Source: Armatimonadota bacterium (GTDB taxonomy: Bacteria; Armatimonadota; UBA5829; DTJY01). From it: a DNA stretch of 64,000 bases. Location: positions 1 to 64,000 of the forward strand of contig JARYMF010000004.1 of assembly GCA_029907255.1 (NCBI GenBank), given 5' to 3'. The position numbers were made by a program, and so were the translations under genes. This document shows positions 18,524 to 27,594 of the stretch, one piece after another. The stretch's first letter is position 1; every line of letters starts with the position of its first letter. The notes under the pieces are model-generated. The model had not been told where the DNA came from. It made no database searches and was given only the letters and a program-made list of their open reading frames with translations.

Positions 18524-19729
18524 CTATGCCACAGGTATCCCGAGATACTCACGTATCCAGGGTTCATTAGGAGCAACGACTTTTCCAGCAATTAGCTTCT
18601 CAATTAGGCTTCCAAGAGCCTCAATATCTTTGTCTTCCAAACTTCCGAGCACAAACTTTGGATATACTTTTGCTGATGGACCAAAGTTTATATCCACTAG
18701 CCGCCTAATAATCTGTTCCTGCACTACAGTCTCCTCCAAATCACGCTTAAGCTTCTGAAGGTAAAAACAAAGGACATCGAGATGGACTTTCGCCATTGCG
18801 AGCGACCCCACCCGCGAGCCTTCCTCGCTGGTTAGCGTTTGTCCAAGAATCGCCTTTGCAATCTGCCTATTGTGAAACTCGATTGCCGCCAGGTAGCCAG
18901 CCTCGCCGCCCCTTTGTGCCTCAATCAACTCAATCCGAATATCCTCTGGGATAACAATAGCCGTCTCCTGCTGTATTTTGTCGAGCACACGAAGCAAATC
19001 ATCCTGTTGCTCCTTCGGCAGGCCGCGTCGGTATGATCCTTTGGCAGTAGGCAAACCAAACTTTTCCAGGTAGATATTCCAGAACTTCAGAATTACTTCT
19101 TTACTCCACCAGTGCTTATATGCCGCTCGAAGGTCTGACTGCCCATAAGGCATTTCATATTCGGGCATATAGGTATAAATGATAAACTTTTCGACCGGCA
19201 AGCTTGCTGTCTTGCCGCTTTCCGTAATGATGAGCCCATGGATATTTAAGAATTCATCCATCTCGAAGCCAAAAGCTGCCGGGTCTTTGGATTTTATTGA
19301 TTCCAAACCTACCATGCCGGCAAAAGGCCCATTGGGAATAATTTTGTAGTTAATCTCGCAAACTGAAAACCCTTTCGCAAGCGCATCCATTACCTTAAAC
19401 AACACATCTTGAACCGAACCCCTCATGTTTATAAGGCAAAATTTGACAAACTCCGCCGAACGTATGTTTGCCTGGGAGCCATCAGCTGGAACAATATCCC
19501 AACCCTTCGAAAGCACAGCGAACTTCTTCGTATTCAGGCACGAGAGCACTTGCGAGTCCTTCTGCATTTCATCATAGATTGCAAGCCCTTTACGGCTGAG
19601 AAGATCGTCCGGGGAGTATGCCGCCAGCCGATAAGCACTGCTTGCAAGTCTGCTTTGAGCCGCCGCTACTTCTTCCATCAACGGCCGGTTTCGCCCAAAC
19701 TTGCTTAGAATACGCTGTCTGATGCTCAT
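18524..19729 (-). CDS. portal protein, Mu gp29-like (DUF935)
   Basis: This 401-residue protein fits the DUF935 portal family: YDEMQKDSQVLSCLNTKKFA near 60-80, MPYGQSDLRAAYKHWWSKE near 195, LEKFGLPTAKGSY near 222, and LGQTLTSEEGSRVGSLAMAK near 300. ATG 19729 is chosen because AAGGAGG lies 5 bases upstream; an upstream TTG start would contain this site. The portal is the DNA gate of the capsid. It is the first visible gene of the cassette. Upstream there are only 177 bases before a Gfo/Idh gene, with no terminase. Confidence 0.85.
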   Translation of the reverse strand: MSIRQRILSKFGRNRPLMEEVAAAQSRLASSAYRLAAYSPDDLLSRKGLAIYDEMQKDSQVLSCLNTKKFAVLSKGWDIVPADGSQANIRSAEFVKFCLINMRGSVQDVLFKVMDALAKGFSVCEINYKIIPNGPFAGMVGLESIKSKDPAAFGFEMDEFLNIHGLIITESGKTASLPVEKFIIYTYMPEYEMPYGQSDLRAAYKHWWSKEVILKFWNIYLEKFGLPTAKGSYRRGLPKEQQDDLLRVLDKIQQETAIVIPEDIRIELIEAQRGGEAGYLAAIEFHNRQIAKAILGQTLTSEEGSRVGSLAMAKVHLDVLCFYLQKLKRDLEETVVQEQIIRRLVDINFGPSAKVYPKFVLGSLEDKDIEALGSLIEKLIAGKVVAPNEPWIREYLGIPVA

Positions 19730-19906
19730 GATGACCTCCTTGGGCAATAGCAGCTTAATTCGCTCTCAATATTACAAATCCTCGGGAAGGCGGAAAATAA
19801 AAGAACAGACTGTGAACGTTTCTGGAAATTTTTCAAAAAGCGCACATCACCACAAGAAGCAGGAAGCTCTACATGCGGTTAAGTATATCTAGCGAAAACT
19901 CGCGGC

Positions 19907-20941
19907 TCACACTTCCTCCAACAGCTCAACCCGTCGTTTATTTCGAGAAGCTTTGTACCCGGCAAGAATCAGGCGGAGCGCATATAGAGCATCCTTGGCT
20001 GTGACAAGTGGTTCCTTGTCCTCACGTATACAATCTATAAAATCTTGGAGCATATCAGTGGGAAATGAGGTGCGTATTTCTGACCCTGATATCTCTTGCC
20101 GCTTTTGCTTTTTTGTCACAATGGCAAGCCGCGGCTCGTAATTGGTCACCTGAATTGACCCTTTCAAGCCAAATATTTCCATACGATAACCGAGACCTGT
20201 GAAGTTTGGCGGCCAGGCGCTGTACTGTGCTGCTCCTGTCATAAGCAAATATGCGCCAATATCTTCTTTAAACTCAAGACCGAGCATGCACGTATCCTCA
20301 GCCTTGTTGAGTGGTTCTATTGCAAATCTAGTGCAAACCGCATTTACGCCCTCAACCTGGCCAAGAAGAAAGCACAGGAGGTCCAAAATCCCCGAGCCTC
20401 GCTCCATAAGAATTCCGCCGCCTGCAATATCCCATGTTCCTTTCCAATCATGCCAATCGTTGAGTCTATCGAATTCATTCTCAACGTATGTGACCTGCAC
20501 AATAAAGGGAAATCCAATCTCATCGGCTTCAATGAGTCGGTAGACTTCTTGGTTAACCGGGTCATATCGCTCGGAAAGCGCCACCAAGAGCCTTCTGTTA
20601 TTTTCAATTGCGGCGGCAATCATTGCCTCAGCGTCACCAATGCTAATGGCAATTGGAGGTTCGCATATAACATGTTTGCCAGCGTTCAAGGCATCCACTG
20701 CAACCTGGCGATGGGTGTTGGGAGGAGAAGCGATATAAACAACATCAACATTTTTATCGACAACGAGCCGTTTATGGTCAGCAACAGCCAATCCAGCCCC
20801 TGAGAATCCAGCAAGTTTATCTCTGTTCGGCCGATTGGGGTCAGCAACCGCCGTAATTTCCACATCAGAGTAAGTCTTTATCTTGCGCGCCCTAGCCAAG
20901 CCTACCCTGCCAGCACCTACTATGCCTACTCGTAAAGACAT
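19907..20941 (-). CDS. Gfo/Idh/MocA-family oxidoreductase with altered EKP motif
   Basis: This 344-residue protein has an N-terminal NAD(P)-binding Rossmann fold (VGIVGAGRVGLARARK at about 5-20; YIASPPNTHRQ near 69-79) and the C-terminal Gfo/Idh beta-sheet domain. In this family the catalytic lysine sits in C-E-K-P; here residues 93-96 read CEPP, so the lysine is a proline. Activity as a sugar dehydrogenase is therefore doubtful, and a binding or non-redox role is possible. ATG 20941 is preceded by AAAGGTGG. It lies alone between the capsid cassette and yebC. The substrate is unknown. Confidence 0.85.
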   Translation of the reverse strand: MSLRVGIVGAGRVGLARARKIKTYSDVEITAVADPNRPNRDKLAGFSGAGLAVADHKRLVVDKNVDVVYIASPPNTHRQVAVDALNAGKHVICEPPIAISIGDAEAMIAAAIENNRRLLVALSERYDPVNQEVYRLIEADEIGFPFIVQVTYVENEFDRLNDWHDWKGTWDIAGGGILMERGSGILDLLCFLLGQVEGVNAVCTRFAIEPLNKAEDTCMLGLEFKEDIGAYLLMTGAAQYSAWPPNFTGLGYRMEIFGLKGSIQVTNYEPRLAIVTKKQKRQEISGSEIRTSFPTDMLQDFIDCIREDKEPLVTAKDALYALRLILAGYKASRNKRRVELLEEV

Positions 20942-21030
20942 AATTTTCCACCTTTGCAAAGCGCAGTACCTCGGTAGATTTTTGCCATTGTCGAAGAATC
21001 TAAAACCTCTTGCTGAATTAGGGCAATTAA

Positions 21031-21059
21031 AAAAGGGCAGGCTTTCCGCCTGCCCTTTT
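21031..21059 (-). terminator. rho-independent terminator after yebC
   Basis: A 12-base stem (AAAAGGGCAGGC / GCCTGCCCTTTT) with a 5-base loop is followed on the minus strand by a T-run. It lies about 37 bases after the yebC stop and before the Gfo/Idh gene. Confidence 0.85.
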
Positions 21060-21095
21060 GTTGTGTCATTAAGTCAAATATCCTAATGCTGACGA

Positions 21096-21848
21096 TTATT
21101 CTACAGCAGCTGCCTCCAAAACTTCTTCCGGAATGTCAAAGTTGGCAAAAACCTGTTGGACGTCATCGCTATCTTCTAGCTGGTCCATTAGGCGAAGCAC
21201 TTGATGGGCTTCCTTGCCATTGACAACTATTGTACTCTTCGGCATGCGCGTAAGTTCAGCGCTTACATAGCTAACCCCAGCATCGGTTATGGCCTGACGA
21301 ACGGCATGGAAGTCCTCCGGCGCGCTTATTACTTCATATGTATCGCCTTCGGTGCGTATATCCTCTGCTCCCGCTTCCAGAGCAATCATCATTAACGTAT
21401 CTTCATCAACGGAGTCCTTCTGAATCGTGATTATACCTTTCGGGTCGAACATCCAAGCTACACAACCAGATTCTCCCAAGCTTCCTCCATTCTTGGAAAA
21501 GATGGTTCTGAGCTCAGCTACCGTTCTATTTCGGTTGTCCGTCAAAGCGGAAACCATTATTGCGACTCCACCAGGTCCATATCCCTCGTAGGTTACTTCT
21601 TCATACTGGGCACCCTCGATTTCGCCAGTGCCACGCTGAATCGCACGCTTGATATTCTCGGCGGGCATGCTAGCCTCACGCGCCTTTTGAATTGCCAGAC
21701 GGAGCCGAAGGTTTGTTTCTGGGTTACCGCCTCCTTCACGAGCTGCAACTATTATTTCCCGAGCGAGCTTTGTAAATGTCTTGCCGCGCTCGGCATCTTG
21801 CTTACCTTTTCTCAGCCTTATGTTATGCCACTTTGAATGTCCCGCCAT
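21096..21848 (-). CDS. yebC: YebC/PmpR-family protein
   Basis: This 250-residue protein begins with the hallmark MAGHSKWHNIRLRKGKQDA, followed by FTKLAREI and the YEGYGPGGVAIMV centre of the family. YebC-type proteins bind DNA or assist ribosomes at difficult peptide stretches, depending on the subgroup; which role applies here cannot be told. The start at 21848 has GGAGGG upstream. The gene is in the same orientation as birA, nadC, nadA and radA, 131 bases after birA, and ends at a strong terminator. Confidence 0.92.
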   Translation of the reverse strand: MAGHSKWHNIRLRKGKQDAERGKTFTKLAREIIVAAREGGGNPETNLRLRLAIQKAREASMPAENIKRAIQRGTGEIEGAQYEEVTYEGYGPGGVAIMVSALTDNRNRTVAELRTIFSKNGGSLGESGCVAWMFDPKGIITIQKDSVDEDTLMMIALEAGAEDIRTEGDTYEVISAPEDFHAVRQAITDAGVSYVSAELTRMPKSTIVVNGKEAHQVLRLMDQLEDSDDVQQVFANFDIPEEVLEAAAVE

Positions 21849-21978
21849 GCAAATCAACCCTCCATAAGCGTGCGATTCATAGTTGATTTATGTTAATTAT
21901 ATCATCGCTCAGCGTGCCTCGTCAACGGCCGAGCTTGCTATAAAGTAGTCACCTAAACGAAGTATTAATTTATTGGTA

Positions 21979-22803
21979 TCACAGGCGTCTTCGCTGGCTA
22001 AATTCAATATTAACGTCGCCTGCCAACAGCTTAGTTAAAGTACCATCTAGACGGCGCACAACCAAATTGCCTTCCCCATCTATCTCAACTGCCGTACCTT
22101 CAATAACTTTACCGGGCATGTGGACGGCTACTCTGCTGCCAATGGTGATGTCGTACTCCCTCCATGCTGTAAGTATTGGCGGAAAGCCTTCTTGACCATA
22201 CTGCACGTATTTTGCTTCGATAGCCCCTAGAAGCGACTGCTCAACCTTATGAAGATCAAACCTTTTGCCTGCCTCAAGCGCTAATGAAGTCGCCTGATTT
22301 GCTAACTCTTCGGGGAACTCGGTGTTGTTGACGTTGATGCCGATGCCAACGACGACCGGAATTTTGGAATCCGGAATCGCGACTGCAGTATGCGCTGAGT
22401 TTGCATTCTCCTGACTGTCTTTTATGCCTTGCTCAGATATTACAACCGCTTTCCCAATCTCAACGAGCAAGCCACAAACCTTGCGACCGTTTAGCATTAC
22501 ATCGTTCGGCCATTTCAAGCCCGGCGTTAGTCCGGATACACATTCAATCGTCTCAGCTACGGCAAGGGAGCACACAAAAGCGAGCTGCCATAATTCCTCA
22601 AACGACCTTTTGGGTCTGAAGACTATCGTTAGATAAAGTCCGGAATCCAATGGAGAAACCCAATTTCGCCCAAACCTTCCTCTACCGGCAGTCTGTTCAC
22701 GTGCAATAATAACCGTTCCTTCAGGAGCGCCCTTCTCGGCAAACTGAAGAGCAATAGTATTAGTGGAGGTAACTCTTTCAAAGCGATGAATGCTAAATTG
22801 CAT
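21979..22803 (-). CDS. birA: biotin--[acetyl-CoA-carboxylase] ligase
   Basis: This 274-residue enzyme attaches biotin to the carrier domain of acetyl-CoA carboxylase via biotinyl-AMP. GRGRFGR at 40-46 is the adenylate-binding loop; LKWPNDVMLNGRKVCGLLVE near 97-116 and GIGINVN follow. It lacks the N-terminal winged helix of E. coli BirA, so it is a class I ligase with no repressor function. A variable insertion of about 25 residues precedes the GIGINVN strand. It is the fourth gene of the radA-nadA-nadC-birA row. Confidence 0.93.
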   Translation of the reverse strand: MQFSIHRFERVTSTNTIALQFAEKGAPEGTVIIAREQTAGRGRFGRNWVSPLDSGLYLTIVFRPKRSFEELWQLAFVCSLAVAETIECVSGLTPGLKWPNDVMLNGRKVCGLLVEIGKAVVISEQGIKDSQENANSAHTAVAIPDSKIPVVVGIGINVNNTEFPEELANQATSLALEAGKRFDLHKVEQSLLGAIEAKYVQYGQEGFPPILTAWREYDITIGSRVAVHMPGKVIEGTAVEIDGEGNLVVRRLDGTLTKLLAGDVNIEFSQRRRL

Positions 22804-22910
22804 TGGACAAACTCAGCCAACGAAAGCGAGAGTGCGGAGAATGATTAACGTTAAAGCTAGCTGCTTTACTCCCGCGCTATTCTTTTATGATTAATTTCTC
22901 TGATTTGCGG

Positions 22911-23924
22911 CTATCCAACGATTTCCAGGCTCACATCCAAGGCTTTCACGGAATGAGTCAGTGCGCCCACAGATATCATATCCACCCCAGTTTCGGCGAT
23001 TCGGGCAATGCTTGATTCGGTAGCGTTGCCAGACGCCTCAGTTAGCGCCTTACCCTTGCAAAGAGCAACCGCCTTTCTTAGCATGGCTGGGCTCATATTG
23101 TCTAGAAGGATTATGTCAGCGCCCGCAGCAAGTGCCTCCTCAACCTGTTCTAGCGTTTCTGCTTCAACTTCAATCTTCATTGTATGAGGCGCCCTTGCCT
23201 TGGCAGCAGCAACTGCTTCCGTGATGCCGCCCGCAGCGAGAATATGGTTGTCCTTTATTAAAATAGCATCATAAAGCCCAAAACGGTGATTTTGTCCGCC
23301 GCCAACGCGAACTGCATATTTTTCCAGAATCCGAAGACCAGGGGTCGTTTTGCGGGTATCTGTAATTACTGTCTTGGTATGTTGTACAAGCGCAACAAAC
23401 CGCGACGTCATTGTCGCTATTCCGCTCAAACGCTGGACAAAATTGAGCGCAGTCCTTTCTGCGGTTAGAATCACTGCAGTTGGGCCTGTAATCTCCGCTA
23501 CAACATCCCCAGCCTCTACATGTGAGCCATCCGGCATCTCAGCTCGGAAAGTAAGGCTTTTCCCTTTGGCAACCGATATGGGCTGGGGCGCACCCGCTTT
23601 TACCACCTCGACAGGGTTCATGTGACGAATGCTAACACGTGTCGGCCCACCAACTCCTAATAAAGGCTCCCTATTAGCCTGACCACCAGGCTGGAGCCTT
23701 CGAAGAATTAAGTTCTCACCCGAAGCGTAGCTTTCGGCAACAATGTTGAATGTAAGAGCGGCAACTTGCAACCCGCAGATTACGCCATCCTGCTTGACAA
23801 CCATCTGCGCGCGAGATGACGATGTAGACGGCACAGTTAGCGCTGTTGTTATGTCGCCAGCTCCTATGTCTTCCGCCAGTGCCCTCCGGACTATGTTTTC
23901 AACTTCAAGAAAGTTAAGGCTCAT
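22911..23924 (-). CDS. nadC: nicotinate-nucleotide pyrophosphorylase (NadC) with an insertion
   Basis: NadC turns quinolinate and PRPP into nicotinate mononucleotide in NAD synthesis. Motifs are clear: RRALAEDIGAGDITT near 13-27, AERTALNFVQRLSGIAT near 155-171, TRKTTPGLR, and GGGQNHRFGLYDAILIKDNH. The protein is 337 residues, about 50 longer than usual. The extra part lies at about 74-125, Gly/Pro-rich, ending just before the normal DGSHVEAGDVVAEI strand. The active-site residues are intact, so the insertion is probably a surface loop. It starts 24 bases after nadA. Confidence 0.93.
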   Translation of the reverse strand: MSLNFLEVENIVRRALAEDIGAGDITTALTVPSTSSSRAQMVVKQDGVICGLQVAALTFNIVAESYASGENLILRRLQPGGQANREPLLGVGGPTRVSIRHMNPVEVVKAGAPQPISVAKGKSLTFRAEMPDGSHVEAGDVVAEITGPTAVILTAERTALNFVQRLSGIATMTSRFVALVQHTKTVITDTRKTTPGLRILEKYAVRVGGGQNHRFGLYDAILIKDNHILAAGGITEAVAAAKARAPHTMKIEVEAETLEQVEEALAAGADIILLDNMSPAMLRKAVALCKGKALTEASGNATESSIARIAETGVDMISVGALTHSVKALDVSLEIVG

Positions 23925-23947
23925 GATGACTAAATGTCCAATATAAG

Positions 23948-24883
23948 CTATCCTATTTCTATCATTCGCTCAATTGCTTTTCGTGCTCTATTTATTATAT
24001 CGGCAGGCAACTCGATTGTATACTGCATATTTTCGAGCGACCAAGCAAGCTTTTCAAGCGTAATTAGCTTCATATTCGGGCAGACTACCCCAGCTGTGGG
24101 CGCATAAAACTTTTTGCCAGGATTTTCCTGATAGAGTCGGTGAAGCAAGCCTTCCTCCGTGGCAACAATAAACTCCCGTGCCGAGCTCTCTTTTGCAAAT
24201 CGAATCATCCCCGACGTACTGAAAACGCCATCTGCCAGCTCGAGCACCTCTTTCGTGCATTCGGGGTGGGCGATTACTAGCGCTTCGGGATGCTCTTCCT
24301 TTGCCTTTAGAATGTCCTCAGGCTTGATATTGTAATGTGTTGGACAGAAGCCCGGATAGCAGATGACACGCTTGCTAGTCTTCGATGCAACATAGTCACC
24401 GAGACACTTGTCGGGCACAAAAATGACTTCGTCTGCATCAAGCGATTCGACAACTTTTACGGCGTTTGCAGATGTACAGCAAATATCACTCTCTGCCTTG
24501 ACCGCCGCCGAAGTATTTACATATGCCACGACAGGCCGCCCTGGGTATTCGGCTTTAAGCTCACGTAGCTGCTCGGCAGTTATCATATCCGCCATTGGGC
24601 AACCAGCCGCAAGGTCGGGCAGCAACACAGTTTTCTGCGGCGAAAGTATTTTGGCTGTTTCAGCCATGAAGTGAACTCCACAGAAAACAATAACGTCCGC
24701 CTGGGCCTCCGCCGCCTTCCTGCTTAGCTCCAGGGAGTCACCCACAAAATCGGCAACATCCTGAATCTCGCCAAGCTGATAGTTATGAGCTAGAATAACT
24801 GCATTGCGGAGATTCTGGTATACCTCTATCCTACCTAATAAATGAAATGTCGTATCCTCAACTCCACTCTTTTCTAAAGACAT
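23948..24883 (-). CDS. nadA: quinolinate synthase (NadA)
   Basis: NadA condenses iminoaspartate and dihydroxyacetone phosphate to quinolinate with a [4Fe-4S] cluster. The three cluster cysteines are recognisable in VFCGVHFMAE (about 68), YPGFCPTH (about 180) and GVVCPNMK (about 268). ILAHNYQ near 31-36 is the family's N-terminal signature. Length is 311 residues from the ATG at 24883, normal for the short NadA type. radA ends 18 bases upstream and nadC begins 24 bases downstream. nadB or aspartate dehydrogenase is not in the window. Confidence 0.95.
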   Translation of the reverse strand: MSLEKSGVEDTTFHLLGRIEVYQNLRNAVILAHNYQLGEIQDVADFVGDSLELSRKAAEAQADVIVFCGVHFMAETAKILSPQKTVLLPDLAAGCPMADMITAEQLRELKAEYPGRPVVAYVNTSAAVKAESDICCTSANAVKVVESLDADEVIFVPDKCLGDYVASKTSKRVICYPGFCPTHYNIKPEDILKAKEEHPEALVIAHPECTKEVLELADGVFSTSGMIRFAKESSAREFIVATEEGLLHRLYQENPGKKFYAPTAGVVCPNMKLITLEKLAWSLENMQYTIELPADIINRARKAIERMIEIG

Positions 24884-24900
24884 AAGCACTCGCTCCTATT

Positions 24901-26331
24901 CTAACAACCCTTTTCGCCTTCTCCTGAATCTCGTTCTCCAATTGCGGAAGCTGTCGCCCTCTTGCGCTTAAAGCTACCAATCGCGGCTTCAATTCCTTGG
25001 TAAACCGACTCCACGCCAACTGTCTTCATTCCTGCAACCTTGGCTCTTACTACATTGGCTGCTGGAATGATTGCACGCTCGAATCCCAGGTGCGCCGCCT
25101 CTCTTATTCGCTTTTCAATCTGGACCACGCCTCGCACTTCACCCGCAAGACCAACCTCCCCAACAACCAAAGTTTTTGGGTCAATTGGCAACTCCTTCAA
25201 GTTCGAAGCCACTGCCGCCGCAATCGCCAAATCAAGCGCGGGCTCTGCGGCTTTTACGCCACCTGCTATGCTTACATAGACATCTTGATTAGAAAATCGA
25301 AGTCCTATGCGCTTTTCCAGAACCGCCAGAATAAGCATTGTGCGGTTATAGTCAACCCCGCTTACCATCCTTCTTGGAGCAGCAAAATACGAAGGCGATA
25401 CCAAAGCCTGAACTTCGACAAGCAAGGGCCTTGTACCCTCTATAACGGCGCTTACTACCGAGCCCGGGCCATGCAGGGGCCTTTCCGCAAGAAGAAGCTC
25501 AGACGGATTGCTTACCTCCACAAGGCCATTTTCGTGCATCTCGAAAATCCCCAGCTCGTCGGTTGAACCGAATCTGTTTTTCACCGCCCGCAGTATCCGA
25601 TAAACTTGATGCCGGTCGCCTTCGAAATAAAGCACGGTGTCTACCATGTGTTCGAGCACGCGTGGGCCGGCAATAGAACCATCCTTTGTCACATGGCCAA
25701 TGATGAACACTGGTATGCTCAAGCCCTTCGCAATTCTAACAAGAGTTGCAGTGCAAGAGCGGACCTGGCTCACAGTGGCAGGCGCTGATTCCAGCGACGA
25801 ATCATACATTGCCTGGATAGAATCAATTATGACAGCACCAGGTTTAAGAGATTGCACGTACGCCTCAACTTGCTCAATACATGTCTCAGCGGCGAGATAA
25901 AGGCGTTCTGAAACCGCGCCCAATCGGTTGGCTCGCATCTTGACTTGCTCTAAGGATTCCTCACCCGAAACGTAGAGCGTCGGACCCTCGCGGCTCAGGT
26001 TTTCAGCCACTTGGGTAAGAAGGGTTGACTTCCCAATTCCCGGATCGCCGCCAACTAACACAACAGAACCGGGCACTACACCACCGCCAAGAACACGATC
26101 GAACTCACCAATGCCAGTGGTGTATCGGTGATGCTCACCGACCACAACATCAGTAATTGGTTTGGGCGGGTTGTATGTAGCGGACGTGGGCTTCTTCGTT
26201 GCCTCCGATGTTCGGGTGACGACTTCCTCAACTAGGGTATTCCACTCGTTGCAGTCGGGACAGCGACCAAGCCACTTTGGAGACTCATATCCGCATTGCT
26301 GACATACATATTTAGTCTGCGTCTTTGCCAA
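24901..26331 (-). CDS. radA: DNA repair protein RadA/Sms
   Basis: This 476-residue protein has a C4 zinc finger at Cys10, Cys13, Cys24 and Cys27, Walker A GDPGIGKST at about 95-103, the RadA-specific KNRFGSTDELG motif near the middle, and a C-terminal Lon-like domain (AGGVKAAEPALDLAIAAAVA). It moves along DNA to extend strands in recombination and transformation. The start is TTG 26331, with AAAGGGG 6-8 bases upstream. A TATAAT box lies at 26365-26370. It heads the NAD-gene row. Confidence 0.95.
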   Translation of the reverse strand: MAKTQTKYVCQQCGYESPKWLGRCPDCNEWNTLVEEVVTRTSEATKKPTSATYNPPKPITDVVVGEHHRYTTGIGEFDRVLGGGVVPGSVVLVGGDPGIGKSTLLTQVAENLSREGPTLYVSGEESLEQVKMRANRLGAVSERLYLAAETCIEQVEAYVQSLKPGAVIIDSIQAMYDSSLESAPATVSQVRSCTATLVRIAKGLSIPVFIIGHVTKDGSIAGPRVLEHMVDTVLYFEGDRHQVYRILRAVKNRFGSTDELGIFEMHENGLVEVSNPSELLLAERPLHGPGSVVSAVIEGTRPLLVEVQALVSPSYFAAPRRMVSGVDYNRTMLILAVLEKRIGLRFSNQDVYVSIAGGVKAAEPALDLAIAAAVASNLKELPIDPKTLVVGEVGLAGEVRGVVQIEKRIREAAHLGFERAIIPAANVVRAKVAGMKTVGVESVYQGIEAAIGSFKRKRATASAIGERDSGEGEKGC

Positions 26332-26364
26332 GTATAACCCCTTTATATTTTTCTCAACAAAGGA

Positions 26365-26394
26365 ATTATATCAAAAGTTGAAAGGCAACGACAA
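26365..26394 (-). promoter_or_regulatory. sigma70-like promoter for radA-nadA-nadC
   Basis: On the minus strand TTGTCG (26389-26394) and TATAAT (26365-26370) are 18 bases apart, with the radA start 34 bases downstream. The -10 is perfect; the -35 matches 4 of 6. Confidence 0.6.
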
Positions 26395-26435
26395 ACCACA
26401 AAGAAGGGGATATCACAAAGTGTAAATTGAAAGTT

Positions 26436-27521
26436 CTAGAATACTATTGCCGACTTAATAGCTTCGCGTTGTTCCATAGCAACAAGGGCATCGGTTGCCT
26501 GCTCGAGAGTGAATGTGCTTGTAATCATTTCGCCCAGCATGGGATTCTGGCTAGCAAGCGCCAGAGCTTGATAAAGGTGGCGCGTATGGCTCGTCCAAAC
26601 TCCTTGAAGCCGAAGGTTTTTCCGCACTAAATCTTGGTAGCAATCAATCGTTACTGATGCTCCAGGGACTGCGAAACCTGTGGAAATATACGAGCCACCT
26701 GTTCTCAACGCTCTTATTCCCTCATTTATCGAGTCAGGTCTGCCGGATGACTCAAGCACAACATCTATGCCTCGGGGTGCGATTTCTCGAATTGCTTCCA
26801 TCCGTTCTTTTGATGACGTGGTTCGATGGCTAAGGACTAGGTCTGCACCTAATTTTAGCGCAAGAGAAAGGCTATCTGGTGAGCCACCCACGACTACTAT
26901 CGGTGATGCCCCAAGCATGCTGGCGAAAGCAGTTAAGAATAATCCAAGCGGACCAGAACCTTGTACTAGAACAGCGCTACCCAGCTCAATACCAGCAACC
27001 TCCACGGCATTGGCAGCGGTTGCTCCAGAACAAGACGTGCTCGCCAAAAGCACATAATCAGTCGAAGGAAACTCATCTAGATGAATGATATTTGTGCCTC
27101 GCACAAGTACGATATACTCAGCATAACAACCAACAAGGTAGGGCGGTTTTTCCGATGACCTCCCAATCCCATAAGCCCACCGATTTGGACAAAGGTTCGG
27201 TTCATGCCGCACAGCACAGAAAAAGCACTGGCCACACGTAACTCCACGGTCCCAAGCAATCCTATCCCCACGCCTGAGTTCTCTCCCACTGATGGACTTT
27301 GGCGGCTCGGGACCAATTTCTTCCACCTCTCCCACGCCCTCATGACCTATGATTGTTGGCAGAGGTATTCGAGGATCCTTACCATGCCACATGTGGATAT
27401 CTGACCCACACACACCTGCGGCAAGCATCCGCACAAGAACCTCACCAGGCCCGAGGGCCGGCTTATCGAATTCTCGCACTACTAGCGGTTCGTTAAACTT
27501 TTCAAGTACGGCAGCTCTCAT
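26436..27521 (-). CDS. zinc-dependent medium-chain alcohol/sugar-alcohol dehydrogenase
   Basis: This 361-residue protein has the catalytic zinc region GVCGSDIHMWHG near 38-49, GHEGVGEVEEIG near 60-71, and four structural-zinc cysteines (CGQCFFCAVRHEPNLC near 97-112). The nucleotide fold is GSGPLGLFLTAFA with GADLVLSHR. It oxidises an unknown alcohol, such as a polyol or threonine-like substrate. The ATG at 27521 (MRAAVLEKFNEP) is the family start; an upstream start would overlap the next gene. No strong RBS was seen. Confidence 0.85.
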   Translation of the reverse strand: MRAAVLEKFNEPLVVREFDKPALGPGEVLVRMLAAGVCGSDIHMWHGKDPRIPLPTIIGHEGVGEVEEIGPEPPKSISGRELRRGDRIAWDRGVTCGQCFFCAVRHEPNLCPNRWAYGIGRSSEKPPYLVGCYAEYIVLVRGTNIIHLDEFPSTDYVLLASTSCSGATAANAVEVAGIELGSAVLVQGSGPLGLFLTAFASMLGASPIVVVGGSPDSLSLALKLGADLVLSHRTTSSKERMEAIREIAPRGIDVVLESSGRPDSINEGIRALRTGGSYISTGFAVPGASVTIDCYQDLVRKNLRLQGVWTSHTRHLYQALALASQNPMLGEMITSTFTLEQATDALVAMEQREAIKSAIVF

Positions 27522-27594
27522 GGCATATTTTGGTACAAAAACTTTAATTGTACCTATCCAAACATGAACATCATAGTCTTGGCCGAATTTGGTG

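Larger units (their letters stand above)
13796..19729 (-). mobile_element. Mu-like capsid and lysis cassette (partial prophage or domesticated element)
   Basis: Ten tightly packed minus-strand genes run from a DUF935-type portal through protease/scaffold, cement, major capsid, connector and head-tail joining proteins to two holin-like proteins and an M15 endolysin. All frames are open and most have strong Shine-Dalgarno sites. No terminase, minor head (MuF), tail tube, sheath, tape measure, baseplate, integrase, transposase or phage regulator is visible on either side. Host-type genes follow immediately (sulfotransferase at 13726, Gfo/Idh at 19907). Possible readings are a decaying prophage, a capsid-encoding satellite, or a domesticated particle. 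Confidence 0.8.
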
